Both the position numbers and the translations under genes were made by a program. The notes below the pieces were generated by a model that did not search any database, was not told where the DNA came from, and was given only the letters and a program-made list of their open reading frames with translations. DNA of 64,000 nt, taken from Ornithinimicrobium sediminis (GTDB lineage: Bacteria > Actinomycetota > Actinomycetes > Actinomycetales > Dermatophilaceae). Location: NCBI RefSeq assembly GCF_021272345.1, contig NZ_JAJSDQ010000005.1, forward strand, positions 124,001-188,000, read 5' to 3'. Below are positions 11,621-20,964 of the stretch, piece after piece. Position 1 is the first letter of the stretch. The number at the start of each line of letters is the position of its first letter.

Positions 11621-12400
11621 ATGCCTGTGTGGGACCCTCAGCAGTACGCGCGGTTCGAGGACGACCGGGCGCGGCCCTTCGTCGACCTGATGGCCCGGGT
11701 GCAGGTCACCGACCCGGGACGGGTGGTCGACCTCGGGTGCGGTCCGGGCACCCTGACGGCCTCGCTGCGCCGTCGCTGGCCCGGCGCCGAGGTCGTCGGC
11801 GTCGACTCGTCGCCGGAGATGGTCGCCCGCGCGCTCCCCCTGGAGGAGCCGGGACTGACCTTCGTCGAGGCGGACCTGCGTGGCTGGGTGGCCTCGGCCG
11901 GGAGCACGTCATACGACGTGGTCGTCAGCAACGCGACGCTGCAGTGGGTGCCCGAGCATCTCGACCTGCTGCCGGCGCTGGTGGGCCTCCTCACGGCCGG
12001 CGGGTGGCTGGCGGTCCAGATCCCCGGCAACCACGACGCGCCGAGCCACACGGTGCTGCGGGACCTCGCCACACGCACGCCGTACGCCGAGCACACCGAG
12101 GGCGTGGCCGTGCGGCCCGACCTGCCCGGGGCGCAGGACTACCTGGAGCGGCTGAGCGCACTGGGCTGCCGGGTCGACGCGTGGGAGACGACCTACCTCC
12201 ATGTGCTGCCCGGCGAGGACCCGGTCTTCGAGTGGGTCAGCGGCACGGGTGCGCGGCCGGTGCTGCAGGCCCTGCCGGACCACCTGCGCGAGGACTTCAC
12301 CCGCGACTACCGCCGAGCCCTGCGGGAGGCCTACCCCCGTCGGGCCCACGGGACGGTGCTGCCGTTCCGGCGCGTCTTCGCCGTAGCCCGGCGTGGTTGA
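11621..12400 (+). CDS. tam: Trans-aconitate 2-methyltransferase
   Basis: 259 residues. The start region (WDPQQYARFEDDRARPFVDLMARV) matches the family of E. coli Tam, which methylates trans-aconitate with SAM and so removes an aconitase inhibitor. The SAM-binding motif VVDLGCGPGTLTASL is at about residues 30-45, followed by VVGVDSSPEM. Cytosolic. The ATG at 11621 has GGAGG 5 nt upstream; an earlier in-frame ATG at 11591 would start inside the palindromic operator and is rejected. The gene lies in the block that splits mpa from dop. Trans-aconitate is the expected substrate by homology only. Confidence 0.82.
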   Translation: MPVWDPQQYARFEDDRARPFVDLMARVQVTDPGRVVDLGCGPGTLTASLRRRWPGAEVVGVDSSPEMVARALPLEEPGLTFVEADLRGWVASAGSTSYDVVVSNATLQWVPEHLDLLPALVGLLTAGGWLAVQIPGNHDAPSHTVLRDLATRTPYAEHTEGVAVRPDLPGAQDYLERLSALGCRVDAWETTYLHVLPGEDPVFEWVSGTGARPVLQALPDHLREDFTRDYRRALREAYPRRAHGTVLPFRRVFAVARRG

Positions 12401-12411
12401 ATGGCGGGTGC

Positions 12412-12427
12412 GTGAACAGATGTTCAC
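12412..12427. promoter_or_regulatory. 16-bp palindromic operator, probable TetR site
   Basis: GTGAACA-GA-TGTTCAC is a perfect inverted repeat 24 bp upstream of the MFS start. A TetR-type regulator gene ends this two-gene operon, so autorepression is the simplest reading. The repeat lies where a -10 region would fall relative to TTGAAT at 12397-12402, so binding would exclude RNA polymerase. Confidence 0.65.
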
Positions 12428-12451
12428 CTCCCTGCCCCGGAAGGACCCGTC

Positions 12452-14497
12452 GTGTCCCGTGCTGCCGTCGAGCCCGACACCGCCGCCACCGGCTCACGAC
12501 AGCTGTCCACCCGTTCGATCATCGCCGTGCTGGCCCTGTGCGGGACCCTGGTGTCCCTGCAGCAGACGCTCGTGCTGCCGCTGCTGCCCGAGTTCCCGCA
12601 GATCCTCGACACGACGCCGGAGAACGCCTCCTGGCTGGTGACCGTCACCCTCCTGACGGCCGCCGTCGGCACGCCGATCGTGTCCCGGCTGGCCGACATG
12701 TACGGCAAGCGGCTGATGATGGTGCTCTGCCTCGTCGCGGTGATCGTCGGATCCGGCATCGCCGCCCTCAGCACGGCGCTGCCGCTGGTCATCACCGGAC
12801 GCGGCCTGGCCGGCCTCGGCACCTGCCTGGTGCCCGTGGGCATCAGCATCATGCGCGACCATCTGCCGGCCGACCGGGTCGGCTCCGGCGTCGCCCTGAT
12901 GAGCGCCACGCTCGGCATCGGGGGAGCGGTGGGGATGCCCCTGGCCGGTGTCATCTACGACAACCTCGACTGGCACGCGCTGTTCTGGGTGTCCGGCGGC
13001 TTCGCGGTGGTGATGCTCGCCCTGGTGCTGCGCGTGGTGCCCGAGTCGACGGTGCGGACCCGCGGGTCGTTCGACTACGCCGGCGCACTGCTGCTCTCGG
13101 TGGCCCTGACGTGCTTCCTGCTGGCGGTCTCCAAGGCCGGGGCGTGGGGCTGGACCGACGAGCTGACGCTCACCCTGCTCGTGGTCTCGGCCGCGGTCTT
13201 CGCGCTGTGGGTGCCGTGGGAGCTGCGCTCCGGTCAGCCGCTGGTCGACATCCGCACCTCCACCCGGCGCACCGTGCTGCTCACCAACAGCGCGTCGGTG
13301 CTGGTCGGCTTCGCGATGTTCACCAACTTCCTCACCTCCGCCCAGCAGGTGCAGATGCCCGTGGAGTCCGGCTACGGGTTCGGCCTCAGCGTCGTCGACA
13401 CCGGCCTGGTGCTGCTGCCGGCCGGCCTGCTGATGGTGGCGATGTCCCCGGTCGCCGCCCGGCTCATCCGGGTGTACGGCCCGCGCCTGATGCTCATCGC
13501 CGGAGCGGTCACCATCGCTGCCGGCTTCGTGCTGCGCACCTTCCTGCACCACTCCGTGCTCCAGGTCATGATCGCCTCGGGCGTCGCCTCCATCGGGACC
13601 GCAGTGGCCTTCGCCGCGATGCCGACGCTCATCATGCGCTCGGTGCCGATCACGGAGACCGCCTCCGCCAACGGGCTCAACACGCTCCTGCGCGCCATCG
13701 GCACCTCCACCGCCAGCGCCACCGTGGCAGCGGTCTTCTCCGGTCTTGCCGTCACCATCGGCGGGCAGTCCGTCCCGAGCTTCGGTGCCTACCAGCTCAT
13801 GTTCTGGCTCGGGACGGTCGCCGCGCTGGGAGGGGCGGGGATCGCGGCGTTCATCGTGCGGCCCGCCGCCGCGGCGGCCGAGGTGCCTGCGGGCGAGACG
13901 GCACCCGAGCGGCACGAGGTGAAGTCGCAGGGGACGGGGCGCGAGCTCATCGTGCGGGGGAGCGTGACCGACACCGCGGACCGGCCCGTCCGGCAGGGCG
14001 TCGTGAGCGTCCTGCACACCGACGGACGGCACGTCGACTGGGGCCGGACCGACAACGAGGGCCGCTACGCACTGGCCCTGCCCGGGGCCGGTCGCTACCT
14101 GGTCGTCGCCTCCGCGGACGGCTGGGCCCCGCAGTCCGGGCTGGTGGACCTCGACGCGTCCGGCATCGACACCATCCGGATGCACCGCCGGCTGACCCTC
14201 ACCGGCAGGGTCACCGACGACGGCCAGCCCCTGGATGGGGTGATGCTCTCGCTCATCCGGCACTCGGGGGAGTACGTCGCCTCCACGCACAGCGACCGCG
14301 ACGGTGGCTACGAGATCGGCCTGCCGCCGCCGGGCCGCTACGTGCTCACGGCGGTCGACCTGGGCCACGATCGCACCCGGTCCCGTGCGGTGCAGGTGGC
14401 CTCCACGTCCACCACCCTCGACATCGACCTGCAGACCGGCGTCCCGCCACGGGACACCTCGACGGCGTCCGGCGTCGGCGCGGAGGTGGGGCGATGA
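12452..14497 (+). CDS. MFS transporter fused to two carboxypeptidase-regulatory-like domains
   Basis: 681 residues, GTG start with GGAAGGAC 5 nt upstream. Residues about 20-475 form a multi-spanning MFS drug-transporter-type domain with the conserved loop RLADMYGKR and the motif GRGLAGLGTCLVPVG. Residues about 497-575 (VRGSVTDTADRPVRQGVVSV) and 578-660 (LTGRVTDDGQPLDGVMLSL) are two beta-sandwich repeats of the carboxypeptidase regulatory type, joined by a short linker. MFS proteins normally end soon after the last helix, so the 200-residue soluble tail is notable. The stop overlaps tetR (ATGA). Probable role: efflux of a compound sensed by the TetR protein. Substrate unknown. Confidence 0.85.
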   Translation: MSRAAVEPDTAATGSRQLSTRSIIAVLALCGTLVSLQQTLVLPLLPEFPQILDTTPENASWLVTVTLLTAAVGTPIVSRLADMYGKRLMMVLCLVAVIVGSGIAALSTALPLVITGRGLAGLGTCLVPVGISIMRDHLPADRVGSGVALMSATLGIGGAVGMPLAGVIYDNLDWHALFWVSGGFAVVMLALVLRVVPESTVRTRGSFDYAGALLLSVALTCFLLAVSKAGAWGWTDELTLTLLVVSAAVFALWVPWELRSGQPLVDIRTSTRRTVLLTNSASVLVGFAMFTNFLTSAQQVQMPVESGYGFGLSVVDTGLVLLPAGLLMVAMSPVAARLIRVYGPRLMLIAGAVTIAAGFVLRTFLHHSVLQVMIASGVASIGTAVAFAAMPTLIMRSVPITETASANGLNTLLRAIGTSTASATVAAVFSGLAVTIGGQSVPSFGAYQLMFWLGTVAALGGAGIAAFIVRPAAAAAEVPAGETAPERHEVKSQGTGRELIVRGSVTDTADRPVRQGVVSVLHTDGRHVDWGRTDNEGRYALALPGAGRYLVVASADGWAPQSGLVDLDASGIDTIRMHRRLTLTGRVTDDGQPLDGVMLSLIRHSGEYVASTHSDRDGGYEIGLPPPGRYVLTAVDLGHDRTRSRAVQVASTSTTLDIDLQTGVPPRDTSTASGVGAEVGR

Positions 14498-15054
14498 GCA
14501 CGGGCGCGCCGCATCCGTCGACCCGTGACACGGTCCTCCAGGTGGCACGACGGCTCTTCGGCGAGCGCGGCTACGCCGGGGTGACGATCCGTCAGATCGC
14601 CTCGGACGCCGGGGTCTCACCCGCCCTGGTGATGAAGGTCGGTGGGTCCAAGGAGCAGCTGTATGCCGACGCGACGCCCAGCGAGCCCGCGCCGCTGGAC
14701 CCGCACACCTCGACCGAGGGGCTCGGTGAGCTCCTGGTGCGGCGCCTCCTGGACCGCCGGGCCGCCGACGTCGCCGAGCCCTGGCTGAGGGCGATCTACC
14801 TGCTGCACGACGCGCCCGACCCGCTGGCGGCCCGACGTGAGTTCCGCGAGCGCTTCCTGGGCCGCTTCGCCGGGGACGACCCGGACAGCAGGCGCCGTGC
14901 CGACCTGCTCGCCTGCACTCTGCTCGGCCTGGCGGCCGGTGCCCGCTCGTTCCGCCTGCTCGACCCTGCCACGACCGACCTCGACGCCGTCGTCCGGGAG
15001 TACGGCGCCGTCGTCCAGGGGCTGCTCGACGGGATCCACCAGGAGCCCACCTAG
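14494..15054 (+). CDS. TetR/AcrR family transcriptional regulator
   Basis: 186 residues. The N-terminal helix-turn-helix (TRDTVLQVARRLFGERGYAGVTIRQIASDAGVS) is of standard TetR form. The conserved tyrosine/histidine pair after the recognition helix is altered (PALVMKVGGSKEQLY). The C-terminal ligand domain is divergent, as is usual. It is translationally coupled to the MFS gene and probably binds the palindrome at 12412-12427. Its TAG stop is also the start of the promoter box for dop. Confidence 0.85.
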   Translation: MSTGAPHPSTRDTVLQVARRLFGERGYAGVTIRQIASDAGVSPALVMKVGGSKEQLYADATPSEPAPLDPHTSTEGLGELLVRRLLDRRAADVAEPWLRAIYLLHDAPDPLAARREFRERFLGRFAGDDPDSRRRADLLACTLLGLAAGARSFRLLDPATTDLDAVVREYGAVVQGLLDGIHQEPT

Positions 15055-15057
15055 TCT
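15052..15057 (+). promoter_or_regulatory. Leaderless -10 box (TAGTCT) before dop
   Basis: TAGTCT ends 6 nt before the dop ATG at 15064, and its TAG is the stop codon of tetR. It gives the dop-pup-prcB-prcA unit its own promoter now that mpa is distant. Confidence 0.6.
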
Positions 15058-15063
15058 GGCCCC

Positions 15064-16587
15064 ATGACCGTGCGCAGGGTGATGGGGATCGAGACGGAGT
15101 ACGGCATCACGCGGGCCGACGACCCGGCCGCGGACCCGATCCACCTGTCCGGGCTGGTCGTGCGGGCGTATGCCGCGTCCGCCGGTCCGACCCGGGCGCT
15201 GCCGACGGGCGCCGGGTGGGACTACGCCGACGAGACCCCGCTGCGGGACGCCCGGGGCTACGAGATGGCCCGCGCGCTGGCTGACCTCAGCCAGCTCACG
15301 GACGAGGACGACCCGGCGGTCGCCAACTCTGTGCTCTCCAACGGCGCCCGCCTCTACGTGGACCACGCGCACCCGGAGTACTCGTCCCCGGAGGTGACCA
15401 GCCCGCGTGCCGCGGTGCTCTGGGACCGCGCCGGCGAGGAGGTCATGGTCTCGGCTGCGCGCGCGCTGCAGGGTCAGGAGGTGCCGGTGCGGCTGTACAA
15501 GAACAACGTCGACGGCAAGGGTGCCTCCTACGGCACGCACGACAACTACCTGGTGCCCCGTTCGGTCCCGTTCGCCGACCTCGTGCGTGGACTGCTGCCC
15601 TTCCTGGTCGCCCGCCAGGTGATCTGTGGCGCCGGCCGGGTGGGGGTCGGCCCGGCGTCCCAGCTGCCGGGCTACCAGATCGGTGCCCGTGCGGACTACA
15701 TGGAGACGGAGGTCGGGCTGGAGACGACCCTCAAGCGCCCGCTGGTCAACACCCGCGACGAGCCGCATGCCTCGGCAGCGGTGCACCGGCGGCTGCACCT
15801 CATCGGCGGCGACGCCACGAGCGCCGACGTGGGCGGTCTGCTCAAGGTGGGCACGACCAGCCTGGTCCTGCGGCTGGTCGAGACCGGGCGCGCCCCGGAG
15901 CTCGCCCTCCAGGACCCGGTCGGAGCCCTCCGCGTCATCTCGCGGGACACCACCCTGCGCACGACCGTCCCGCTGGAGGGCGGAGGGTCGATGTCCGGGC
16001 TGGACATCCTGGAGGCCTACCTGCAGGCCTGCCGCGACGCGCTGGCGGAGGAGGTGCCCGGCTGGACGGCCGACCCGGACACCGCCGAGGTGCTGGAGCG
16101 GTGGGGAGGCCTGCTGGACACCATGCGGGAGGACCCGATGCGGGCCTGCGGGCAGGTCGACTGGGTCGCCAAGCTCGCCCTGCTGCGCGGCTACCGCGAC
16201 CGCGACGGCCTCGCCTGGGACGACCCCCGGCTGCGCCTGGTGGACATCCAGTACAGCGACGTCGACCCGACCCGTGGGCTGGCCGCCCGGATGAGGGCCG
16301 CCGGGCGGATCGAGTCGCTGGTCTCCACCGACGAGGTCCACCACGCGGTGGCGAGCCCGCCGGAGGACACCCGGGCCTGGTTCCGCGGCGAGTGCGTGCG
16401 CCGGTACGCCGCCCACGTGCGGGCGGCGTCCTGGGACTCGGTGGTCTTCGCCGAGTCCGGCAGGGGCCTGCGCCGGGTGGCCCTGCCCGAACCTGAGCAG
16501 GGCACCCGGGCCCAGGTCGGGGACCTGCTGGACCGGCACAGCGACGCGGCGTCGCTGCTGGGGGAGCTCGCCAGCACCGGCGCGTGA
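15064..16587 (+). CDS. dop: Deamidase of Pup / depupylase Dop
   Basis: 507 residues, standard length. Dop deamidates the C-terminal glutamine of Pup to glutamate and also removes Pup from substrates; it needs ATP. The N-terminal [10 protein letters not shown] carries the glutamine-synthetase-like metal/ATP motif shared with PafA. Other conserved stretches are [32 protein letters not shown] and VNTRDEPHA. The segment near residues 37-80 ([16 protein letters not shown] ... [13 protein letters not shown]) corresponds to the Dop-specific loop absent from PafA, which separates the two paralogues. pup begins 29 nt downstream. Confidence 0.95.
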   Translation: MTVRRVMGIETEYGITRADDPAADPIHLSGLVVRAYAASAGPTRALPTGAGWDYADETPLRDARGYEMARALADLSQLTDEDDPAVANSVLSNGARLYVDHAHPEYSSPEVTSPRAAVLWDRAGEEVMVSAARALQGQEVPVRLYKNNVDGKGASYGTHDNYLVPRSVPFADLVRGLLPFLVARQVICGAGRVGVGPASQLPGYQIGARADYMETEVGLETTLKRPLVNTRDEPHASAAVHRRLHLIGGDATSADVGGLLKVGTTSLVLRLVETGRAPELALQDPVGALRVISRDTTLRTTVPLEGGGSMSGLDILEAYLQACRDALAEEVPGWTADPDTAEVLERWGGLLDTMREDPMRACGQVDWVAKLALLRGYRDRDGLAWDDPRLRLVDIQYSDVDPTRGLAARMRAAGRIESLVSTDEVHHAVASPPEDTRAWFRGECVRRYAAHVRAASWDSVVFAESGRGLRRVALPEPEQGTRAQVGDLLDRHSDAASLLGELASTGA

Positions 16588-16616
16588 CTGTCAGGGCCGT
16601 CTGCCAAGATGGGTGC

Positions 16617-16817
16617 ATGGCCGGTCAGGAGCAGCAACGCAAGGATCACCAGCGGGACGACGAGCAGCCGGAGCCCGGGGCGGCCCCCGCGGCCGGCCAG
16701 GCCCAGGACGCTCAGCGCGACGCCGACCTGGACGCCCTGCTCGACGAGATCGACGGCGTCCTGGAGCCCAACGCGCAGGAGTTCGTGCACACCTTCGTGC
16801 AGAAGGGCGGCCAGTGA
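16617..16817 (+). CDS. pup: Prokaryotic ubiquitin-like protein Pup
   Basis: 66 residues, rich in Gln, Glu and Asp. The C-terminal region [18 protein letters not shown] is the helix that binds the Mpa coiled coil, and the protein ends in FVQKGGQ. The terminal Gln must be deamidated by Dop before PafA can ligate Pup to lysines. The ATG at 16617 is chosen over one 11 codons upstream because it gives normal Pup length and has CAAGAT (a weak -10) 6 nt upstream. The stop overlaps the prcB GTG (GTGA). Confidence 0.96.
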   Translation: MAGQEQQRKDHQRDDEQPEPGAAPAAGQAQDAQRDADLDALLDEIDGVLEPNAQEFVHTFVQKGGQ

Positions 16818-17656
16818 GCAGCTCGGGCGACCGGACCGACGGGCGACTGCCCACCGCATACCGGGCCGTGGGGGGCACCTCGTTCGTGGAGTTCCTCGGT
16901 GCACAGGCTCCCCACCTGCTCCCCGGTGGCGAGCGACGTGAGCACCTCGGTGCCGGCACGGTGGTGGAGGCACCACACGGCACCACGATCGTCGCGCTGA
17001 CCTTCCGCGACGGCGTCGTGGTCGCGGGGGACCGGCGCGCCACCATGGGCAACCTCATCGCCCACCGCGACATGGACAAGGTGTTCGCTGCGGACGACTA
17101 CTCCGTCGTGGGCATCGCAGGCACCGCCGGGGTGGCCGTGGAGATGGTCCGGCTGCTCCAGGTCGAGCTGGAGCACTACGAGAAGATCGAGGGCACGCTG
17201 CTGTCCCTGGAGGGCAAGGCCAACCGGCTCGCGACGATGATCCGGGGCAACCTGGGCAACGCCTTCCGCGGCCTGGCCGTCCTGCCGCTGTTCGCGGGAT
17301 ACGACCCGGGCCCCGGCACGGGGCGGATCTTCTCCTACGACGTCACCGGCGGCTGCTACGAGGAACAGCGGCACCACAGCATCGGTTCGGGGGCGCACTT
17401 CGCCCGCGGGGCGCTCAAGAAGCTCTGGCACCCGGGCCTGCTCAGGGAGCAGGCGGTCGCCGTCGCGGTCGAGGCGCTCTACGACGCCGCCGACGACGAC
17501 TCCGCGACCGGGGGGCCGGACCTGGGACGACGCATCTGGCCGACCTGCGCCGTGGTGACCGAGCTCGGGGTGGAGCTCCTGCCCGAGACCGACCTGGAGC
17601 CCACCGTCCAGGCGCTCGTCGAGGCCCGGCGCGACAACCCGGGGGGTGCGCGATGA
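16814..17656 (+). CDS. prcB: Proteasome subunit beta PrcB
   Basis: 280 residues as precursor. The propeptide of 56 residues is cut autocatalytically at [10 protein letters not shown], leaving Thr57 as the N-terminal nucleophile. Other active-site residues are visible in [13 protein letters not shown] (Asp, Arg) and the equivalent lysine in MDKVFAAD. PrcB forms the two inner heptameric rings of the 20S core. The GTG start overlaps the pup stop; the longer upstream frame overlaps pup and is not used. prcA overlaps the stop (ATGA), which fits equimolar synthesis of alpha and beta. Confidence 0.95.
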   Translation: MSSSGDRTDGRLPTAYRAVGGTSFVEFLGAQAPHLLPGGERREHLGAGTVVEAPHGTTIVALTFRDGVVVAGDRRATMGNLIAHRDMDKVFAADDYSVVGIAGTAGVAVEMVRLLQVELEHYEKIEGTLLSLEGKANRLATMIRGNLGNAFRGLAVLPLFAGYDPGPGTGRIFSYDVTGGCYEEQRHHSIGSGAHFARGALKKLWHPGLLREQAVAVAVEALYDAADDDSATGGPDLGRRIWPTCAVVTELGVELLPETDLEPTVQALVEARRDNPGGAR

Positions 17657-18426
17657 CCTTCCCGATGTACGTCTCGCCCGAGCAGCTGATGAAGGACCGG
17701 GCCGACTACGCCCGCAAGGGGATCGCCCGAGGTCGCTCGGTGGTCGTGGCCGGCTACGACAACGGCATGGCCTTCGTTGCCCACAACCCGTCCCGCACGC
17801 TGCACAAGGTCTCCGAGATCTACGACCGCATCGGCTTCGCCGCGGTGGGCAAGTACAACGAGTTCGAGAACCTCAGGGTGGCGGGGATCCGCTACGCGGA
17901 CCTGCGCGGCTACTCCTACGACCGCAGCGACGTCACGGCCCGGGGCCTGGCCAACGCCTACGCCCAGACCCTGGGGACCGTGTTCACGCAGGAGTCCAAG
18001 CCCTACGAGGTGGAGATCTGCGTCGCCCAGGTCGGGCCGACAGCCGCCTCGGACCAGATCTTCCGGCTCACCTACGACGGCTCGGTGACCGACGAGCCGG
18101 GCTACGTGGCCATGGGAGGGGCGACCGAGCCGCTGACCACGGGTCTGCGCGAGCGGTGGGAGCCCGGCATGAGCCTGGCATCCGCGCTGAGGCTGGCGGC
18201 CGGGCTGCTGCGGCCCGGAGCCGAGCCCGCCTCCGGTCCGCTGTCCGCCGAGGAGCTGGAGGTCGCCGTGCTCGACCGACGCCGGCCACGGCGCGCCTTC
18301 CGCCGTCTGGGGGGGCCGTTGCTAGACGCCCTGCTGTCCCCCGACGACCCCACGAGCGACATCCCGACCCAGGACGACCGGCGGCCCGGTCCGCACGACC
18401 TGCTGACCGGCGCGCCGGACGCCTAG
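17653..18426 (+). CDS. prcA: Proteasome subunit alpha PrcA
   Basis: 257 residues. The N-terminus [23 protein letters not shown] forms the gate of the 20S chamber. The body ([28 protein letters not shown]) is typical of actinobacterial alpha subunits, which lack the catalytic threonine. PrcA makes the outer rings that receive Mpa. Its C-terminal 30 residues are proline- and aspartate-rich and likely flexible. The TAG stop at 18424-18426 opens the TAGGCT box of pafA. Confidence 0.95.
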   Translation: MTFPMYVSPEQLMKDRADYARKGIARGRSVVVAGYDNGMAFVAHNPSRTLHKVSEIYDRIGFAAVGKYNEFENLRVAGIRYADLRGYSYDRSDVTARGLANAYAQTLGTVFTQESKPYEVEICVAQVGPTAASDQIFRLTYDGSVTDEPGYVAMGGATEPLTTGLRERWEPGMSLASALRLAAGLLRPGAEPASGPLSAEELEVAVLDRRRPRRAFRRLGGPLLDALLSPDDPTSDIPTQDDRRPGPHDLLTGAPDA

Positions 18427-18429
18427 GCT
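18424..18429 (+). promoter_or_regulatory. Leaderless -10 box (TAGGCT) before pafA
   Basis: TAGGCT ends 6 nt before the pafA GTG at 18436 and uses the prcA stop codon as its first half. It would allow Pup ligase expression independent of the core subunits. Confidence 0.6.
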
Positions 18430-18435
18430 GGCGGG

Positions 18436-19839
18436 GTGGAGCGGCGCATCTTCGGGATCGAGACCGAGTTCGGGGTCACCTGTGCCTTCCCGGGCGAGCG
18501 CCGGCTGTCCTCGGACGAGGTGGCGCGCTACCTCTTCCGCAAGGTCGTCAGCTGGGGTCGCTCCAGCAACGTCTTCCTCGGCAACGGCTCCCGGCTCTAC
18601 CTCGACGTGGGCTCGCACCCGGAGTACGCGACGGCGGAGTGCGACTCCCTGGACGACCTCGTCGCGCACGACAAGGCCGGCGAGCTCGTGCTGCACGACC
18701 TCGCCCTGGACGCCGAGCAGCGGATGGCCGCCGAGGGCATCGAAGCCAGGGTCTACGTCCTGAAGAACAACGTGGACTCACGGGGCAACTCCTACGGATG
18801 CCACGAGAACTACCTCATCGAGCGCAAGGGACAGCTCAGCCGCATCACGGACACGCTGATCCCCTTTCTGATCACCCGGCAGATCGTGACCGGTGCGGGG
18901 CGCCTGCACGTGACCGGTGAGCGGGCGACCTACCTGGTCAGCCAGCGCGCCGACCACATCTGGGACGGGCTGAGCTCGGCCACGACACGCTCGCGCCCCA
19001 TCATCAACACCCGTGACGAGCCGCACGCCGACGCCGAACGCTACCGCCGGCTGCACGTCATCGTCGGTGACTCGACCATGAGCGAGACCACCACCAAGCT
19101 CAAGGTGGCCATCACCGACCTGGTGCTGCGCACGATCGAGGCGGGCACGATCATGCCCGACCTCACCATCGAGAACCCCATCCGGGCCATCCGGGACATC
19201 AGCCGTGACATGACCGGCGCCCACCTGGTGACGCTGTCCAACGGGCGCCGGGTGAGCGCGGTCGACGTGCAGGTCCAGCTGCTCGAGCTCGTGCGGGCCC
19301 ATGCCGAGCGGGTCGGGCTGGCCGGCGAGGAGCCCTACCGCTGGGCGCTGGAGCTCTGGGAGCGCACCGTGCACGCGGTCTCCGCGGAACAGCTCCAGCT
19401 GGTGGAGACCGAGATCGACTGGGTGATGAAGTGGCGCATGCTCCGGCAGTACGCCGAGCGTCACCGGCTCGAGCTGCACGACGACCGGCTGCAGCAGCTG
19501 GACCTGGCCTGGCACGACATCCACCCCGACCGGGGGCTGTTCAACATCGTGCAGCGGCGGGGCGGTGCCGCTCGGGTCTGCACCCCGGAGCAGGTGGCGG
19601 AGGCGACGGTGCGGCCGCCGCAGACGACCCGCGCCAAGCTGCGGGGCGACTTCGTGCGGGAGGCGCAGGCTCACGGCCGGGACTTCAGTGTCGACTGGGT
19701 GCACCTCAAGCTCAACGACGCGGCCCAGCGCACCGTGCTGTGCAAGGACCCGTTCGCGGCCCACGACTCCCGCGTCGACGATCTCATGGAGCTGGTGCGG
19801 GGTCCTGCTCACAGCGAGCGCCCAGCGTCGGCGCTGTAG
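18436..19839 (+). CDS. pafA: Pup--protein ligase PafA
   Basis: 467 residues. PafA phosphorylates the C-terminal glutamate of Pup with ATP and joins it to substrate lysines. The N-terminal [12 protein letters not shown] holds the metal-binding glutamates; [36 protein letters not shown] and [12 protein letters not shown] are conserved in the family. The Dop-type loop is absent, which confirms PafA. The GTG start is fixed by TAGGCT 6 nt upstream. Its own stop begins TAGGGT (19837-19842), which may serve the FKBP gene downstream. Confidence 0.95.
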   Translation: MERRIFGIETEFGVTCAFPGERRLSSDEVARYLFRKVVSWGRSSNVFLGNGSRLYLDVGSHPEYATAECDSLDDLVAHDKAGELVLHDLALDAEQRMAAEGIEARVYVLKNNVDSRGNSYGCHENYLIERKGQLSRITDTLIPFLITRQIVTGAGRLHVTGERATYLVSQRADHIWDGLSSATTRSRPIINTRDEPHADAERYRRLHVIVGDSTMSETTTKLKVAITDLVLRTIEAGTIMPDLTIENPIRAIRDISRDMTGAHLVTLSNGRRVSAVDVQVQLLELVRAHAERVGLAGEEPYRWALELWERTVHAVSAEQLQLVETEIDWVMKWRMLRQYAERHRLELHDDRLQQLDLAWHDIHPDRGLFNIVQRRGGAARVCTPEQVAEATVRPPQTTRAKLRGDFVREAQAHGRDFSVDWVHLKLNDAAQRTVLCKDPFAAHDSRVDDLMELVRGPAHSERPASAL

Positions 19840-19886
19840 GGTTGCCTCGGTTCACCTACCCTCTCGAAAGATCAAGGACCCCGCGC

Positions 19887-20924
19887 GTGCGCTCACCTCG
19901 TGTCCGGCTGCTGGCAGCAGTCGCCGCCCCGATCATCCTGCTCACCGCGTGTGCCGACGACGCCGGCGACTCCGCCGACAGCACGGACGACAGCACCACG
20001 ACCTCGGCCGGTCCCGACGACGCGGCGACCACCGCGTCGGTGGACGGTGACCTGTCCCAGGTGGGTGTCGAGCGGTCCGACGACGGCGAGGGCACCGAGG
20101 TGCCGACGCTGACCTACGCGGGGGAGCCGTTCCCCGAGGGGGACCTGCCGTTCGGGGTCGCCGAGACCACGGTGGAGCAGGTCGCCGAGGGCGACGGCGA
20201 GGAGGTCGCCGAGGGCCAGCAGGTCACGGTGCGCTACCTGGCGGTCAACGGCACGAACGGCGAGGAGCTGCTGTCCACCTTCCCCAGTGACGACAGCGTC
20301 GTCATGGACCTGTCGAACCCGCAGCTCCTGCCCGCCTTCCTGGAGTCGCTGCCGGGCCAGAGGCCGGGCGCCGAGCTCATCATGGCGATGCCCCCGGGTG
20401 AGGGCTTCGGCGAGACGGGCAACGCCAACCTGGGCATCGGCCCCACCGACACCGTCATCTTCTACGTCGAGGTCGTGGAGGCGGTCGACCCGCTCAGCGA
20501 GGCCGAGGGCACCGAGGTCGACCCCGTCGAGGGCCTGCCCACCGTCGAGGCGGACGGGAGCAGCCCGGCGTCGATCACCATCCCCGAGGGGGAGGACCCG
20601 CCCAGCGAGCTGGTCGTGCAGCCCCTCATCGAGGGCGAGCGCGACGAGGTCGAGGCCGGGCAGTCGGTGACCGTGCACTACACGGGCGTGAAGTGGTCCG
20701 ACGGAGAGCAGTTCGACTCCTCGCTCGAGGCCGGGCAGCCGTTCAGCACCGTCATCGGTGCCGGCCAGGTCATCCCCGGCTGGGACGAGGGCCTGGTCGG
20801 CCAACCGGTCGGGTCCCGCGTGCTGCTGGTGGTCCCGCCGGACATGGCCTACGGCAACAACCCCGAGAGCGAGCTGGCGGAGGAGACCCTGGTCTTCGTC
20901 GTCGACATCCTCGCGGCCGGCTGA
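19887..20924 (+). CDS. FKBP-type peptidyl-prolyl isomerase, secreted lipoprotein
   Basis: 345 residues, GTG start. The signal peptide ends in the lipobox LTAC with lipidated Cys22, so the protein is anchored outside the cytoplasmic membrane. An acidic, Thr/Ser-rich linker follows to about residue 70. A first FKBP-like domain (about 75-200; GQQVTVRYLAVNGTNGEEL) is degenerate. A second, canonical FKBP domain (about 250-345; VTVHYTGVKWSDGEQFDSS, GQVIPGWDEGL, AYGNN) should be active in prolyl isomerisation of exported proteins. Candidate -10 boxes are TAGGGT at 19837 and TACCCT at 19856. Synteny with pafA is common in Actinobacteria. Confidence 0.88.
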   Translation: MRSPRVRLLAAVAAPIILLTACADDAGDSADSTDDSTTTSAGPDDAATTASVDGDLSQVGVERSDDGEGTEVPTLTYAGEPFPEGDLPFGVAETTVEQVAEGDGEEVAEGQQVTVRYLAVNGTNGEELLSTFPSDDSVVMDLSNPQLLPAFLESLPGQRPGAELIMAMPPGEGFGETGNANLGIGPTDTVIFYVEVVEAVDPLSEAEGTEVDPVEGLPTVEADGSSPASITIPEGEDPPSELVVQPLIEGERDEVEAGQSVTVHYTGVKWSDGEQFDSSLEAGQPFSTVIGAGQVIPGWDEGLVGQPVGSRVLLVVPPDMAYGNNPESELAEETLVFVVDILAAG

Positions 20925-20964
20925 CGCCGTCCGCATCCGCTGCAACGACCGCCAAGGAGCATCG

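Noticed and set aside
11629-14493. A long plus-strand frame running through tam and the MFS gene into tetR
   Set aside because: Only the last 186 codons, from 14494, are coding. The earlier part is out of frame with two well-recognised genes.
9768-15063. A transposon or prophage between mpa and dop
   Set aside because: No transposase, integrase, terminal inverted repeats or target-site duplication matching both ends was seen. The 26-bp repeat is tandem at one end only.
14617-16539. A 640-codon open frame on the minus strand opposite tetR and dop
   Set aside because: It is the antisense shadow of a GC-rich gene. Its translation is Arg-, Gly- and His-rich with no domain, while the plus strand encodes a complete Dop.
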